Origin: Aquimarina acroporae
GTDB taxonomy: Bacteria; Bacteroidota; Bacteroidia; Flavobacteriales; Flavobacteriaceae
Direction: 5' to 3'
Assembly: GCF_023195925.1 (NCBI RefSeq)
Contig: NZ_JALPRE010000019.1
Location: forward strand, 41,331-105,330
DNA: 64,000 bases
Shown in pieces: positions 54,277-63,524 of this stretch. Position numbers and translations under genes: made by a program. Under the pieces are notes generated by a model. The model was given only the letters and a program-made list of their open reading frames with translations, did no database searches and had not been told where the DNA came from. Within the stretch, counting starts at the first letter, position 1, and the number at the start of each line of letters is the position of its first letter.

Positions 54277-56742
54277 TTATCCTTCAAACTCATCATCTCC
54301 TCCGCCAAAATTTCTTTGTGATCTTTGTCTCTTCTTTTTCTGGTTAAATCTGTAGGTAAAAGCAAGATTAAAACTTCGTTCTCTCCATTGAAACTCACTA
54401 TCTGATATAAAAGTAGAAGTAGTCGAGGTACTTATTCGTTTTCTAGAATTAAATACATCGCTTACATTAAAGGTTAATGATGCTTTTTCTTTGAAAAGGT
54501 CTTTGCTAAAAGCAAGATTCATGCTAAAAATACCATCTGTTTTGGTTTGTGCATTTTCACCCGGACCTCTATAAAAGATGCTCGTTTGCCAGTCTATCTT
54601 TGCAGGAAGTGTCACTTTATTATTCATTCTGGCAAACCAGCTAAAATTGTCTGCATCTAAGTTTTCGCCATTGTTTTCACCTCTAACGCTATTTTGGAAA
54701 GCATTGAAATTACCATTTATTCTCCATTTTCTACTCGGACTATAGGTAAGTGTGAATTCAAATCCATAGCGATCAGAATTTGTTAGGTTTATCGGGGTTC
54801 TTCGTATTACCGGAACTTCGGTTCCAGGGTTGGTGTCGTCTGCACCAATAATAACCGTATCACCGGTGTCTTCAGAAATAAACGTAAATACCTGTGTAGA
54901 ATGTGTATAGTAAATTGAAGTGTTTAGAGTGAGTTTCCCCATTCTGTTTAGATATCCAAAATCAAAAGCATTTGCATAACTGGGATCTAAATCTGGATTA
55001 CCCTGAAATAAATTTGTAGCACTAGATCGTGAAGGGAAAGGGTTAATAAATCTAGATCTTGGCCTTCTAATTCTACGATTATACCCAAGAGTAAGACTTT
55101 GCTTTTCGGTGATTTTATACCCTAAATTAACAGTAGGGAAGAGGTCGGTATAATTTTTTCTACTAAAATTACCGCTGGTTTGTTGATCTATAATGATTCT
55201 TGTTGCTTCCATTCTTAGTCCAAGAAGAAACGATAGTTTTCCAAATTCACTACCAAGTTGCGAATACGCAGCATTTACCTGTTCACTATAGATTAAATTA
55301 TTCGATAAATCTGTATCGGTAGTAATTACACTATTATCCTCGATTTGCACCAAGTAGTCAGTATCCAACTCATTAAAATTCCCGCGATAACCTAACTCAA
55401 ATTGGCTCTTTTTACCAATAGGAAGTACATAATCTGCTTGTAACAAAATACGGTCCTGATCCTCAAGAGTATTTACCAGTTCTATTGCAGTAATATTCTC
55501 TTGTGTGATCCTAGAGCGCTCTTCTTCACTGCTATTTTCAACCTGAAAATCTAGAGTTAATTTATGCCCTTCATCATTAAAATCCTTTACATAGTTTAAG
55601 GAATATTGTTTGGTAATGTCATCTTCTACCTCTGGATCAAAACGAATGTTTTCACTTAAAATAGCACCATTACTATCAGGTTCTGTAATAATATTGGTGG
55701 TGTTACTCTTATTATCCTGTGATCTATATAGAAACGAGGTAGTTATCGACGAAGTTTCATTGATATACCATTCTGCTCCTATGTTGGTGTTAAATCCTTT
55801 TCTTTCTCTATCGAAATCGCGTTTTTCATTCAAAAAGGTGTCTGGATTATCAATACCGCTGTCATCTATATTGAAAAAACGATTTTCTGTTAGTGAATTA
55901 CCAGGAACTTCTCGGTAATTATATCCTGAAGTGGTAAAGAAATTAAAATCACCAGTTCTATAATTTATGTTACCAGATACTCCTGCGGTAGTGGGGTATC
56001 CTCCGTTTACGGTGATAGCACCATTAAGTCCTTGTAATTTACTTCGTCTTAAAATAATATTTAGAATACCAGCTGTTCCCTCTGCATCATATCGTGCCGA
56101 AGGAGAAGTAATTACTTCTACACGTTCAATCGACTCTGCAGGTAATTGGCGAAGTGCATCTGTACTATTTAATCCTACCAACCCAGAAGGTTTTCCATTG
56201 ATAAGAATCCTAACGTTATCATTTCCTCGTAATGCAACCGTACCTTCTACATCTACAGAAACTGAAGGTACATTGTCTAAAACATCACTTACCGTTCCTC
56301 CTCGAACTGTAAGGTCTTTACCCACATTATATATTTTTTTATCAAGTTTAATATCTACCGTGGTCTTTTCTGCAATGACAACAACATCATCTAAGGATTC
56401 GGTATCTAAAGCAAGTGTAATGGTGCCAAGATCGGTATTTTTGAAAAGCTTTCTTTTTGGAAGTGTTTGAGTTTTGAATGATATGTATTCAATTTTTATA
56501 TCATAAACACCTTTGTTGATTTCAATATCAAATTTTCCTTGAGCATCGGTAATACCACCAGTAACGACTTTTTTCAGTTTTAGACTGTAAAATGAAATAG
56601 TAGCGTATTCGAGAGGGTCATTGGTGTCTTGATCCAGAACCGAACCGGTTAAACGAATTGGGGTGTTTGAAAATTCTCCTCTTTGTTGAGCAAATAGACT
56701 ACTAGTGATTAACACTAGTAATACACATAATTTTTTTTTCAT
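54277..56742 (-). CDS. TonB-type outer membrane beta-barrel protein
   Basis: An 821-residue outer membrane protein: signal (1-18), carboxypeptidase-like regulatory domain (about 28-108, LTGSVLDQDTNDPLEYATIS), a plug (about 120-225, VRGGTVSDVLDNVPSVSVD, then SPSARYDAEGTAGILNII), and a long beta-barrel. It belongs to the outer membrane beta-barrel family (related to SusC/TonB receptors), which take up large nutrients or siderophores. No SusD-type partner is adjacent, so I do not name a substrate. Confidence 0.92.
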   Translation of the reverse strand: MKKKLCVLLVLITSSLFAQQRGEFSNTPIRLTGSVLDQDTNDPLEYATISFYSLKLKKVVTGGITDAQGKFDIEINKGVYDIKIEYISFKTQTLPKRKLFKNTDLGTITLALDTESLDDVVVIAEKTTVDIKLDKKIYNVGKDLTVRGGTVSDVLDNVPSVSVDVEGTVALRGNDNVRILINGKPSGLVGLNSTDALRQLPAESIERVEVITSPSARYDAEGTAGILNIILRRSKLQGLNGAITVNGGYPTTAGVSGNINYRTGDFNFFTTSGYNYREVPGNSLTENRFFNIDDSGIDNPDTFLNEKRDFDRERKGFNTNIGAEWYINETSSITTSFLYRSQDNKSNTTNIITEPDSNGAILSENIRFDPEVEDDITKQYSLNYVKDFNDEGHKLTLDFQVENSSEEERSRITQENITAIELVNTLEDQDRILLQADYVLPIGKKSQFELGYRGNFNELDTDYLVQIEDNSVITTDTDLSNNLIYSEQVNAAYSQLGSEFGKLSFLLGLRMEATRIIIDQQTSGNFSRKNYTDLFPTVNLGYKITEKQSLTLGYNRRIRRPRSRFINPFPSRSSATNLFQGNPDLDPSYANAFDFGYLNRMGKLTLNTSIYYTHSTQVFTFISEDTGDTVIIGADDTNPGTEVPVIRRTPINLTNSDRYGFEFTLTYSPSRKWRINGNFNAFQNSVRGENNGENLDADNFSWFARMNNKVTLPAKIDWQTSIFYRGPGENAQTKTDGIFSMNLAFSKDLFKEKASLTFNVSDVFNSRKRISTSTTSTFISDSEFQWRERSFNLAFTYRFNQKKKRQRSQRNFGGGDDEFEG

Positions 56743-56913
56743 GAATTGATGTTAAAAAAGTGATTCAAAAGTATCAAAGGGCACGTGCAATGGGGTTAAC
56801 GATCTGTTAATTGACTATACTTTATGATATGTTCAGCCCATTATCAAGATGCCCAATTCTTATTGGACTTTTGAAAAAAGAGAAGGTTTAAACCCAACTT
56901 CGTTAAAGTTAGG

Positions 56914-57255
56914 TTAAAGAATTTTTGTCACATTTTCAGGTGGTCTTCCTAGTACCGCTTTACCGTTTTTAATAACTATTGGGCGTTCAATAAGTTTTGG
57001 GTTTTGATGCATAATTGAGATAAGTTCAGCATCAGAATGTTCTTTACCCTTATAATTATCTTTCCAGATTTGTTCGTTTTTGCGGACCAATTCCAACGGA
57101 GAAATATCTAGAAGTTTAATAATACCTGCTAACTCTTTCTCTGTAGGAGGCGTTTCCAAATAATTTACGATTTGAATTTCTTCATTTTTATCTTCGAGAA
57201 TGGCAAGAGTTTCTCTCGATTTTCTACATCTATTATTGTGGTATATAGTTGTCAT
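56914..57255 (-). CDS. ArsC/Spx-family thioredoxin-fold protein
   Basis: A 113-residue protein with the CxxS-type site in IYHNNRCRKSRETL (Cys10) and the C-terminal ERPIVIKNGKAVLGRPPENV typical of ArsC-type reductases. It could reduce arsenate with thioredoxin or glutathione-type partners, but no arsenite pump or ArsR is adjacent, so it may have another redox role. It lies 5 bases after prfB. Confidence 0.88.
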   Translation of the reverse strand: MTTIYHNNRCRKSRETLAILEDKNEEIQIVNYLETPPTEKELAGIIKLLDISPLELVRKNEQIWKDNYKGKEHSDAELISIMHQNPKLIERPIVIKNGKAVLGRPPENVTKIL

Positions 57256-57259
57256 AATT

Positions 57260-58358
57260 TTATTCTTCTATTTGTTGTCCCATCATCATTAGGTATGCCT
57301 TTAAAAAAGCATCTATATTTCCATCCATTACCGCATCTACATTTCCTGTTTCTTCTGCAGTTCTTACATCTTTCACCAATTTATAGGGGTGCATTACATA
57401 GTTTCTTATTTGCGATCCCCATTCAATTTTCATTTTAGAAGCTTCAATTTCATCACGTTGTGCCTGTTGCTTTTTCAATTCAAGCTCAAATAACTGTGAT
57501 TTAAGCATCTGTAAGGCTTTTTCTCGATTGTCGTGTTGTGATCTCGAATCTGAGCATGAAATCTGAATACCTGTAGGGAAGTGAGTAAGTTGTACTTTCG
57601 TTTCTACCTTATTTACATTTTGTCCACCTGCACCACTTGACCTAGAAGTTATAATTTCATAGTCTGCTGGACTGATATCAATTTCTATACTGTCATCGGC
57701 CAAAGGATAGACATAGATAGACGCAAAAGAAGTATGACGCTTTGCATTACTATCAAAAGGAGAAATTCTAACAAGTCTATGTACTCCGTTTTCACCTTTT
57801 AACCATCCGAATGCATATTCTCCATCAATTTCTAAGGTTACCGTTTTTATTCCGGCAACATCGCCTTCCTGATAGTTTAGCTCTTTTACTTTAAAACCAC
57901 GTTTCTCTGCCCACATCAGGTACATACGCATAAGCATGCTTGCCCAATCACAGCTTTCAGTACCTCCAGCACCAGCCGTAATCTGTAAGACAGCACTCAT
58001 ACTATCACCTTCATCACTAAGCATATTTTTAAACTCGAGCTCCTCGATAAGCTCCAATGCTTCGTTGTGTTTTTGGTCTACTTCTGTTTCCGAAGCATCT
58101 CCTTCTTTGAAGAATTCATAAAGTACTTCGAGATCATCTACCAGAGTCTCGCTTTTTTCGTAGTCTGAAACCCATTTCTTTTGCGCATTAAGTGAACGCA
58201 TTAATTTTTCGGCTTCTTGAGCATTGTTCCAAAAATCGGGAGCAAATGTTTTTTCTTCTTCGTTGGCTATTTCAATAAGTTTGGCATCAACGTCAAAGAT
58301 ACCTCCTTAACGCAACCAGGCGCTTTCTTAGATCTTGTAAAGTATCTGTGTTAATCAT
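57260..58358 (-). CDS. prfB: Peptide chain release factor 2 (programmed +1 frameshift)
   Basis: RF2 ends translation at UAA and UGA. Translation starts at 58358 (MINTDTLQDLRKRLVALRRYL) and hits an in-frame TGA at 58293-58295. A +1 shift at CTT-T-GAC moves into the frame that continues to 57260, giving 365 residues, the same as E. coli RF2. The peptide-release motif GGQ is in SSGAGGQNVNKV and the UGA-recognition tripeptide SPF is in VRISPFDSNAK. The shift depends on RF2 level, so the gene regulates itself. The first 21 codons are encoded in a different frame and would be missed by simple ORF calls. Confidence 0.97.
58292..58307 (-). promoter_or_regulatory. RF2 programmed frameshift site
   Basis: On the minus strand AGGAGGTATCTTTGAC contains the Shine-Dalgarno-like AGGAGG, three bases, the slip codon CTT, then TGA C. 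This is the classic E. coli layout. It is noteworthy because Bacteroidota rarely use such sequences for starting translation, yet the site keeps the exact anti-SD complement. Confidence 0.95.
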
Positions 58359-58470
58359 TGCGATTCTAAATTTTTTGACAAAAATAGGATTTAACAATTC
58401 AGTAAGAAATAATTTTTACATTATTTTATAGTTTTAAAATCTTTCAAACTTCTTACACAAACTATCGTCA

Positions 58471-60888
58471 ATGAAACAATTACTTTTAGGGTTATGTATT
58501 GTAATTTACAGCACCACTTCGGCACAATTTTTAGAGAAACATAAAAATTTAAAACCGTATCAAGGATATTTTAATTTTCATTATAATGAAGACAAAGATG
58601 AAATTTACCTAGAAGTAGAGAACCTTGACAAAGAGTTTCTTTATGTGCATTCTCTTACCACTGGTTTAGGATCTAATGACATCGGTCTAGACCGGGGTCA
58701 GATAGGAGATGGAGTAGTAGTGAAGTTTATTAAAAAAGGAAATAAATTGCTGTTGGTACAACCTAATCAACGATATAGAGCTATTACCAATAATGTTCTG
58801 GAAAAAAGAAGTGTGCAACAAGCATTTGCCAAATCGGTATTATTTGGTTTTGAAATAAAAGAATCAAATGATAAAAGATACATCATAGATATTACACCCT
58901 TTTTGTTACAGGATACGCATGGTGTGGCTTCTCGTTTAAAAAGACAAAAAGAAGGTAAATACAGTGTAGACCTGTCAAAAAGTGCATTAAGTTTAGAGCG
59001 AACCAAAGGTTTTCCTAAAAATGTTGAGTTTGAGGCATTGCTAACTTACAAGGGATCAGCAACTGGGCAAAATATAAGATCGGTAGCGCCTAATTCTCAA
59101 TTTCTTACGGTAACTCAGCATCATTCTTTTGTAGAGTTACCAGATAATACATATCAAAAAAGAGAATTTGATCCTCGAAGCGGGGCTTTGTTTATTAGTT
59201 ATTTGGATTACTCGACTCCAATTCAGGAACCCATTGTAAAGAGATATATAAGAAGACATAGGCTAGAGAAAAAGAACCCTGATCAAACGCTAAGCGAAGC
59301 GAAAGAACCAATAATATATTATTTAGATCCAGGTACTCCAGAACCCGTAAGGTCAGCATTACTAGATGGTGCCAGATGGTGGAACCAGGCCTACGAGGCT
59401 ATAGGATTTAAAGATGCTTTTCAGGTAAAAATGCTACCCGAAGATGCGGATCCCATGGATTTAAGATATAATGTAATTCAATGGGTGCATCGTTCTACAA
59501 GGGGTTGGAGCTACGGGGCTAGTGTTATCGATCCCAGAACAGGAGAAATTCTTAAAGGTCATGTTAGTTTAGGAAGCTTACGAATTCGTCAGGACTTTTT
59601 GATTGCTCAAGCATTATTAAATCAGCCTTTTAAAGATAATGATGATAATTACAAACCAATGCTAGAAATGGCACTGGCAAGAATTAGACAACTTTCTGCT
59701 CACGAAGTAGGACATACTATCGGTTTTGCTCATAATTTTGCAGCAAGTACTAGTGGCAGAGCTTCTGTGATGGATTACCCGCATCCTACAATTACTCTCA
59801 AAGATGGAAAGGTAAATTTGTCAAATGCTTATGATACAAAAATCGGGGATTGGGATAAGGTAACCGTCGCCTATAGTTATTCGCAATTTGGAAGTGGAGA
59901 GAATGAAAAAGAGGCACTCAATAAAATTTTGGATAAAGCATACACTTCTGGACTTCGTTTTATTTCAGATAGTGATGCAAGACCGTTAGGAGGTGCGCAT
60001 GAATTGGCGCATCTTTGGGATAATGGAAAAGATGCTTCTGAAGAATTGCAGAATGTTATGAATGTGAGAAGAGTAGCCATAGAAAATTTTTCGGTTGATA
60101 ATATTAGAACAGGAGAACCTTATTCTGTTTTAGAGGATGTTTTTGTGCCTTTGTATTTTTTTCATCGTTATCAAACTGAAGCTACTAGTAAGTTAATAGG
60201 AGGTCTTAATTACAATTATGCTACTAAAGGTGATAAGCAAACAGTTGTTGAAGTTATAGCTCCTAAAAAACAACGAAATGCACTTCAAAAAGTGCTGCAG
60301 ACATTATCTCCTGAGAACCTTGTAATTCCAAAGGAGAAATTATCATTATTTCCTCCTAGAGCTTTTGGATATGGAAGAACCCGAGAATCTTTCAAAGGAA
60401 AAACTGGGGTAGGGTTTGATGCTTTAGGAGCCGCTTCGACTGCTAGTGATATGAGTTTAACCTTGTTGTTACATCCAGAAAGGGCATCTAGACTAGTACA
60501 ACAAAAGAGTTTAGATAATAAACAATTAGGGTTGAACGAATTGTTGGATACCTTAATAGAAACTACGTTTAAGAATAATTCTTCAAATAATTACTATAAT
60601 GAAATTAGGCACGCTATAAATACAAATGTGTTGAAACACCTTATGAATCTTAGTAAAAGTAAAAAAACACATACACAAGTGAATGCTATTGCCTATGATC
60701 AACTCCTTAAGTTATCATCGTTTTTAGGAAATAGTAAAGAACAGGGGGTGACTAAAATATATAACACGTTCTATATAAAACAAATAAATGATTTCTTAAA
60801 GCGACCTGAACTTTTTGAAGTGTTGCCCTCTCCTAAAATACCAGATGGTTCTCCAATAGGAAGTTTCAAGTGTAGTTCGAGTTTTTAG
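58471..60888 (+). CDS. Secreted zinc metalloprotease (DUF5117-type)
   Basis: An 805-residue exported protein: signal (about 1-19, ending TTSAQ), N-terminal DUF5117-like beta region (about 30-230, LEVENLDKEFLYVHSL), then a metzincin domain with AHEVGHTIGFAHNF (His411, Glu412, His415, His421) and the Met-turn RASVMDYPHP. Ends with a DUF5118/DUF4953-like helical part. Probably a broad extracellular protease. It is the gene immediately left of the peptide locus and is likely unrelated to it. Confidence 0.9.
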   Translation: MKQLLLGLCIVIYSTTSAQFLEKHKNLKPYQGYFNFHYNEDKDEIYLEVENLDKEFLYVHSLTTGLGSNDIGLDRGQIGDGVVVKFIKKGNKLLLVQPNQRYRAITNNVLEKRSVQQAFAKSVLFGFEIKESNDKRYIIDITPFLLQDTHGVASRLKRQKEGKYSVDLSKSALSLERTKGFPKNVEFEALLTYKGSATGQNIRSVAPNSQFLTVTQHHSFVELPDNTYQKREFDPRSGALFISYLDYSTPIQEPIVKRYIRRHRLEKKNPDQTLSEAKEPIIYYLDPGTPEPVRSALLDGARWWNQAYEAIGFKDAFQVKMLPEDADPMDLRYNVIQWVHRSTRGWSYGASVIDPRTGEILKGHVSLGSLRIRQDFLIAQALLNQPFKDNDDNYKPMLEMALARIRQLSAHEVGHTIGFAHNFAASTSGRASVMDYPHPTITLKDGKVNLSNAYDTKIGDWDKVTVAYSYSQFGSGENEKEALNKILDKAYTSGLRFISDSDARPLGGAHELAHLWDNGKDASEELQNVMNVRRVAIENFSVDNIRTGEPYSVLEDVFVPLYFFHRYQTEATSKLIGGLNYNYATKGDKQTVVEVIAPKKQRNALQKVLQTLSPENLVIPKEKLSLFPPRAFGYGRTRESFKGKTGVGFDALGAASTASDMSLTLLLHPERASRLVQQKSLDNKQLGLNELLDTLIETTFKNNSSNNYYNEIRHAINTNVLKHLMNLSKSKKTHTQVNAIAYDQLLKLSSFLGNSKEQGVTKIYNTFYIKQINDFLKRPELFEVLPSPKIPDGSPIGSFKCSSSF

Positions 60889-61000
60889 TATAGTTGATTC
60901 CGGAATTTCGAGTAATAAGATTTGATGTTAATAGTAATTGCACACTATATTTATCCCAAAACTAGATCGGGCATTTGGCTAGATCAATACTTTATTTTAT

Positions 61001-62224
61001 ATGAGTTTAGAAGTTCGACTTAACCAAAAGTTAGAGGAAATACATTCTATTTTAGAGGAAAAATACCTTGAAAATAAACAAATAGGAGTACTTTCTGGTA
61101 TTTCAGGGATTTCATTATTTCAGTTTTATTATTCAAAGTTTAAAGATAATGATGAGTATGCCGATAAAGCTGCAGAGACCATAACTAAGGCGCTTGAGTC
61201 TATAAACGAAGGATATGTATATCCTACATTTTGTGATGGCATTGCTGGTGCTGCTTGGGTAGTTGAGATATTGAAAGAAGAAGAGTTTATAGAACTTGAT
61301 GATGATTTTCTTTCCTCAGGGATAGATGAATATTTAGTGCGAATGATGAAATCTGATATTGAAGAAGGTAATTTTGACTTTCTTCATGGAGCATTAGGAT
61401 ACGGATATTATTTCTACAAGCGCTATTTAAAAACTACATCCAACGATTTAAAAATTGGTTACAAAAAACACCTTGATTATTTAATAAATTGTTTAAAAGA
61501 AACTGCTAAATCACATTCGAATGGAATTTGGTGGGAATCGGTATTAAAGAGGGAAGAAGGGTTAAAAGGTTGCAATTTAAGTTTATCTCATGGTATGTCA
61601 AGTACGATTAATTTTTTGGCTAGATTGGCAGAACATGATGATTTTAAGGAAGATATCATAGGTCTTATACGACAAGCTTCCTACTATTTAACCAGTTGCA
61701 AAAACACTGATTCTTCTCTTACAGCTTCATTTCCAAATTGGGTACTTAATGAACAACCAGAAAATGGTGGTTCTAGATTAGCATGGTGTTATGGTGATTT
61801 GGGTATTGGAATGTCTCTTTTGAGGGCTGCGGAAGTTTTAGAGGATAAAGAATTATATCAAAATGCATTAGAAGTTTTGCTACGTTCCACAAAAAGAACA
61901 GATATTAAAGAAGCTGGTGTTGTTGATGCAGGGCTTTGTCATGGTTCATACGGAATTTTACAAATTTATAATCATCTTTTTAAGAAGACCAAACATAAAG
62001 ATTTTAAAGATGCAGCAGATTTTTGGATTAAAGAAGCTATATCGATGGATTTTCATAAGGATGGATATGCGGGATATATGCTTTGGAGAGGTGGAGGTGA
62101 AGATAAGGTGACTTGGAAACCAGAAATTAATTTACTTGAAGGGATTGCGGGAATAGGACTCTCTATTTTATCATATTTAGACCCTTTTGAGACCAAATGG
62201 GATGAATGTCTAATGATTGGGTAG
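61001..62224 (+). CDS. LanC-type lanthionine cyclase
   Basis: A 407-residue protein matching the LanC alpha/alpha toroid: GISGISLFQFYYSKF (32-46) and CDGIAGAAWVVE (78-89) as early repeats, DFLHGALGYG (126-135), LSHGMSSTINF with His197, RLAWCYGDLG with Arg259 and Cys263, and GLCHGSYG with Cys313 and His314. These correspond to the zinc ligands (two Cys, one His) and the acid/base His of NisC. It should close thioether rings on a precursor already dehydrated at Ser/Thr. No LanB dehydratase lies in the window. Precursor-like genes begin 190 bases downstream. Confidence 0.92.
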   Translation: MSLEVRLNQKLEEIHSILEEKYLENKQIGVLSGISGISLFQFYYSKFKDNDEYADKAAETITKALESINEGYVYPTFCDGIAGAAWVVEILKEEEFIELDDDFLSSGIDEYLVRMMKSDIEEGNFDFLHGALGYGYYFYKRYLKTTSNDLKIGYKKHLDYLINCLKETAKSHSNGIWWESVLKREEGLKGCNLSLSHGMSSTINFLARLAEHDDFKEDIIGLIRQASYYLTSCKNTDSSLTASFPNWVLNEQPENGGSRLAWCYGDLGIGMSLLRAAEVLEDKELYQNALEVLLRSTKRTDIKEAGVVDAGLCHGSYGILQIYNHLFKKTKHKDFKDAADFWIKEAISMDFHKDGYAGYMLWRGGGEDKVTWKPEINLLEGIAGIGLSILSYLDPFETKWDECLMIG

Positions 62225-62293
62225 TTGTTAATTCTTCTTTATCTGTATTTACTATCATAAGTAAAAAAACTCTTCTAATTAAAATAAAACGGG

Positions 62294-62323
62294 ATTCCAG
62301 AAAATCGATCGTTTTTCTGGAAT
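62294..62323. promoter_or_regulatory. Palindrome upstream of lanthipeptide-like precursor 1
   Basis: The left arm ATTCCAGAAAATCGA and right arm TCGTTTTTCTGGAAT are complementary at all but one pair. The same sequence, as a perfect longer palindrome, sits at 62988-63023 before the next precursor gene. Most likely a dimeric regulator site rather than a terminator, since no gene ends there. Confidence 0.7.
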
Positions 62324-62365
62324 ACGCTAGATTACAGTTTTATTAGTGCCTAGTATCATACTAAG

Positions 62366-62394
62366 TTTGTTAGTGTTAAAGCGCTTGAATTTTG
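62366..62394 (+). promoter_or_regulatory. Shared TTTGTT-N6-AAAGCGCTT element and promoter of precursor 1
   Basis: TTTGTT (62366-62371) is followed six bases later by AAAGCGCTT (62378-62386); the identical spacing occurs at 63064-63084. TTTG at 62366 and GAATTTTG at 62387-62394 fit a -33/-7 pair with 17 bases between, so transcription of precursor 1 probably starts here. Confidence 0.65.
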
Positions 62395-62414
62395 TTTAAT
62401 TAAAATTTAAAATC

Positions 62415-62618
62415 ATGAAAAACAAAAAAAAACTTAGTCTAAAAAAAATGAAAGTTACGCAACTTAATAATGTACGAGGAGGTAATGTTTATACACAAAC
62501 TAGGCCGGGAATTACAGAATTAACGGACTCCTTAAGATTTGATTGTTTCCCTAGTGGTCTTACTTATAAGTTTTGTGATGATAAAACAGTTCCGGTTACA
62601 AATCCCACTATCTGTTAA
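62415..62618 (+). CDS. Lanthipeptide-type precursor 1
   Basis: A 67-residue peptide. Leader: MKNKKKLSLKKMKVTQLNNV then RGG, which fits the Bacteroidota class I lanthipeptide leader pattern LxLKKxxVxxLN ending in GG. Core: 44 residues with three Cys (DCFPSG, KFCDDK and the final TIC) and eleven or more Ser/Thr, so up to three lanthionine rings are possible. It lies 190 bases after lanC and has its own promoter region and terminator. Modified and exported product, probable antimicrobial. Confidence 0.88.
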   Translation: MKNKKKLSLKKMKVTQLNNVRGGNVYTQTRPGITELTDSLRFDCFPSGLTYKFCDDKTVPVTNPTIC

Positions 62619-62651
62619 TAATTGATAATTCCAATATTGTTATATACTTCA

Positions 62652-62683
62652 AAAACGCCTAAATAGAGTTTAGGCGTTTTTTT
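62652..62683 (+). terminator. Terminator after precursor 1
   Basis: AAACGCCTAAA and TTTAGGCGTTT arms around TAGAG, then a T run. Confidence 0.9.
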
Positions 62684-62987
62684 ATTCTTATAATTTTAAA
62701 TAGATCGATTTTCTAGAATCTTAAATTTAGCCATTTTGAAAATGTAAAATTACCTCACTCATAGATCCAGTAAGCAAGCTAGAATAATTATCAAATTCGG
62801 CATGTCTAAATGGTGTGCTGAGTTGGCAAGAAATAGAATTGTAGATCACTTTTTTTGATCTGCTAATATACTATTGTCAGAGTTTAATTACTTTGAGATT
62901 TACTAGCGTCTGAAATTTTTCAGGCGTTTTTTAATATATACTTTTTGAAAATGTCATGTTCTCATTTTTAGATGGTTAAATCTAAAC
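62684..62987. other. 304-base region with remains of a third regulatory cassette
   Basis: 62703-62719 (GATCGATTTTCTAGAAT) matches half of the upstream palindrome at 15 of 17 bases. 62906-62935 is a terminator-like hairpin (GCGTCTGAA / TTCAGGCGT, then T run) of the same type as after precursor 1. Between them no intact precursor frame is seen. A minus-strand frame at 62727-62870 (47 codons ending ILHFQNG) is open but has no start near its 5' end; it may be a broken or mobile-element fragment. Confidence 0.45.
62906..62935 (+). terminator. Orphan terminator hairpin
   Basis: GCGTCTGAA pairs with TTCAGGCGT (two wobbles) and is followed by six T. No plus-strand gene in the 290 bases before it remains intact. 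Confidence 0.65.
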
Positions 62988-63023
62988 CGTATTCCAGAAA
63001 AACGATCGTTTTTCTGGAATACG
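62988..63023. promoter_or_regulatory. Perfect 36-bp palindrome upstream of bacteriocin-like genes
   Basis: Each arm is CGTATTCCAGAAAAACGA read inward, centre CGATCG. It lies 99 bases before the precursor start at 63123, the same relation as the copy at 62294-62323. Confidence 0.8.
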
Positions 63024-63063
63024 CAATGTTAAGTGTTGTCTTTAAGCTGCTTCAAGTTCTATG

Positions 63064-63084
63064 TTTGTTGATAACAAAGCGCTT
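63064..63084 (+). promoter_or_regulatory. Second TTTGTT-N6-AAAGCGCTT element
   Basis: TTTGTT at 63064-63069 and AAAGCGCTT at 63076-63084, spaced exactly as in the element at 62366. The palindrome centre is 58.5 bases before it, versus 57.5 for the first copy. Confidence 0.7.
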
Positions 63085-63122
63085 TATTTAAAATAATGTT
63101 TAACAATTTAAAAATTACAAAA

Positions 63123-63308
63123 ATGAGAGATTTAAAATTTAAAGAAATCGAAGTTGTTTCTGGAGGCCCTGTGGTATTTGCAATTCCTGCAGCAGTAAAA
63201 GCCGTTGCTGCTGTCGGTGCTTTAGTTGGAGGTGCTATAACTGGTGGGCATGCCGTTGGTAAAGTCATTGGAGAAACAGCACAAAGAATGCATGAGGCCA
63301 AAAATTAA
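63123..63308 (+). CDS. Double-glycine bacteriocin-like precursor 1
   Basis: A 61-residue peptide; the Met at 63123 gives leader MRDLKFKEIEVVSGG. I prefer it over the upstream Met at 63096 because the next two genes start the same way. The core is hydrophobic and rich in Ala/Val with GALVGG and AITGGHAVGK stretches (GxxxG helix-packing motifs), then a charged end. This resembles class II, possibly two-peptide, bacteriocins. No Cys, so it is not a lanthipeptide. Confidence 0.85.
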   Translation: MRDLKFKEIEVVSGGPVVFAIPAAVKAVAAVGALVGGAITGGHAVGKVIGETAQRMHEAKN

Positions 63309-63352
63309 TAGGTTGATAATTAAAAAATAAATAATTCTTTAAAACATTTAAA

Positions 63353-63514
63353 ATGAGAGATTTAAAAATAAATGAAGTACAAGAAGTAAGTGGAGGTCCT
63401 GCACCATTAATTGGATACATAGCAGCAATTGTTCTAGCAGATGTAGCTTTGATTTCAGTTACTGCGGGTATGCTTGCTGGAGCCCAAGATCAGGCAAAAA
63501 AGTCTAAAAAATAA
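63353..63514 (+). CDS. Double-glycine bacteriocin-like precursor 2
   Basis: A 53-residue peptide: leader MRDLKINEVQEVSGG, core starting PAPLIGYIAAIVLADV and ending QAKKSKK, with GMLAG as a GxxxG element. It follows precursor 1 by 44 bases. The shared leader strongly suggests the same export peptidase cuts all three. Confidence 0.85.
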   Translation: MRDLKINEVQEVSGGPAPLIGYIAAIVLADVALISVTAGMLAGAQDQAKKSKK

Positions 63515-63524
63515 ATTTTAAAAA

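Noticed and set aside
62727..62870. Minus-strand frame as a gene
   Set aside because: No start near its beginning; may be a mobile-element fragment, but I cannot prove it from the sequence.
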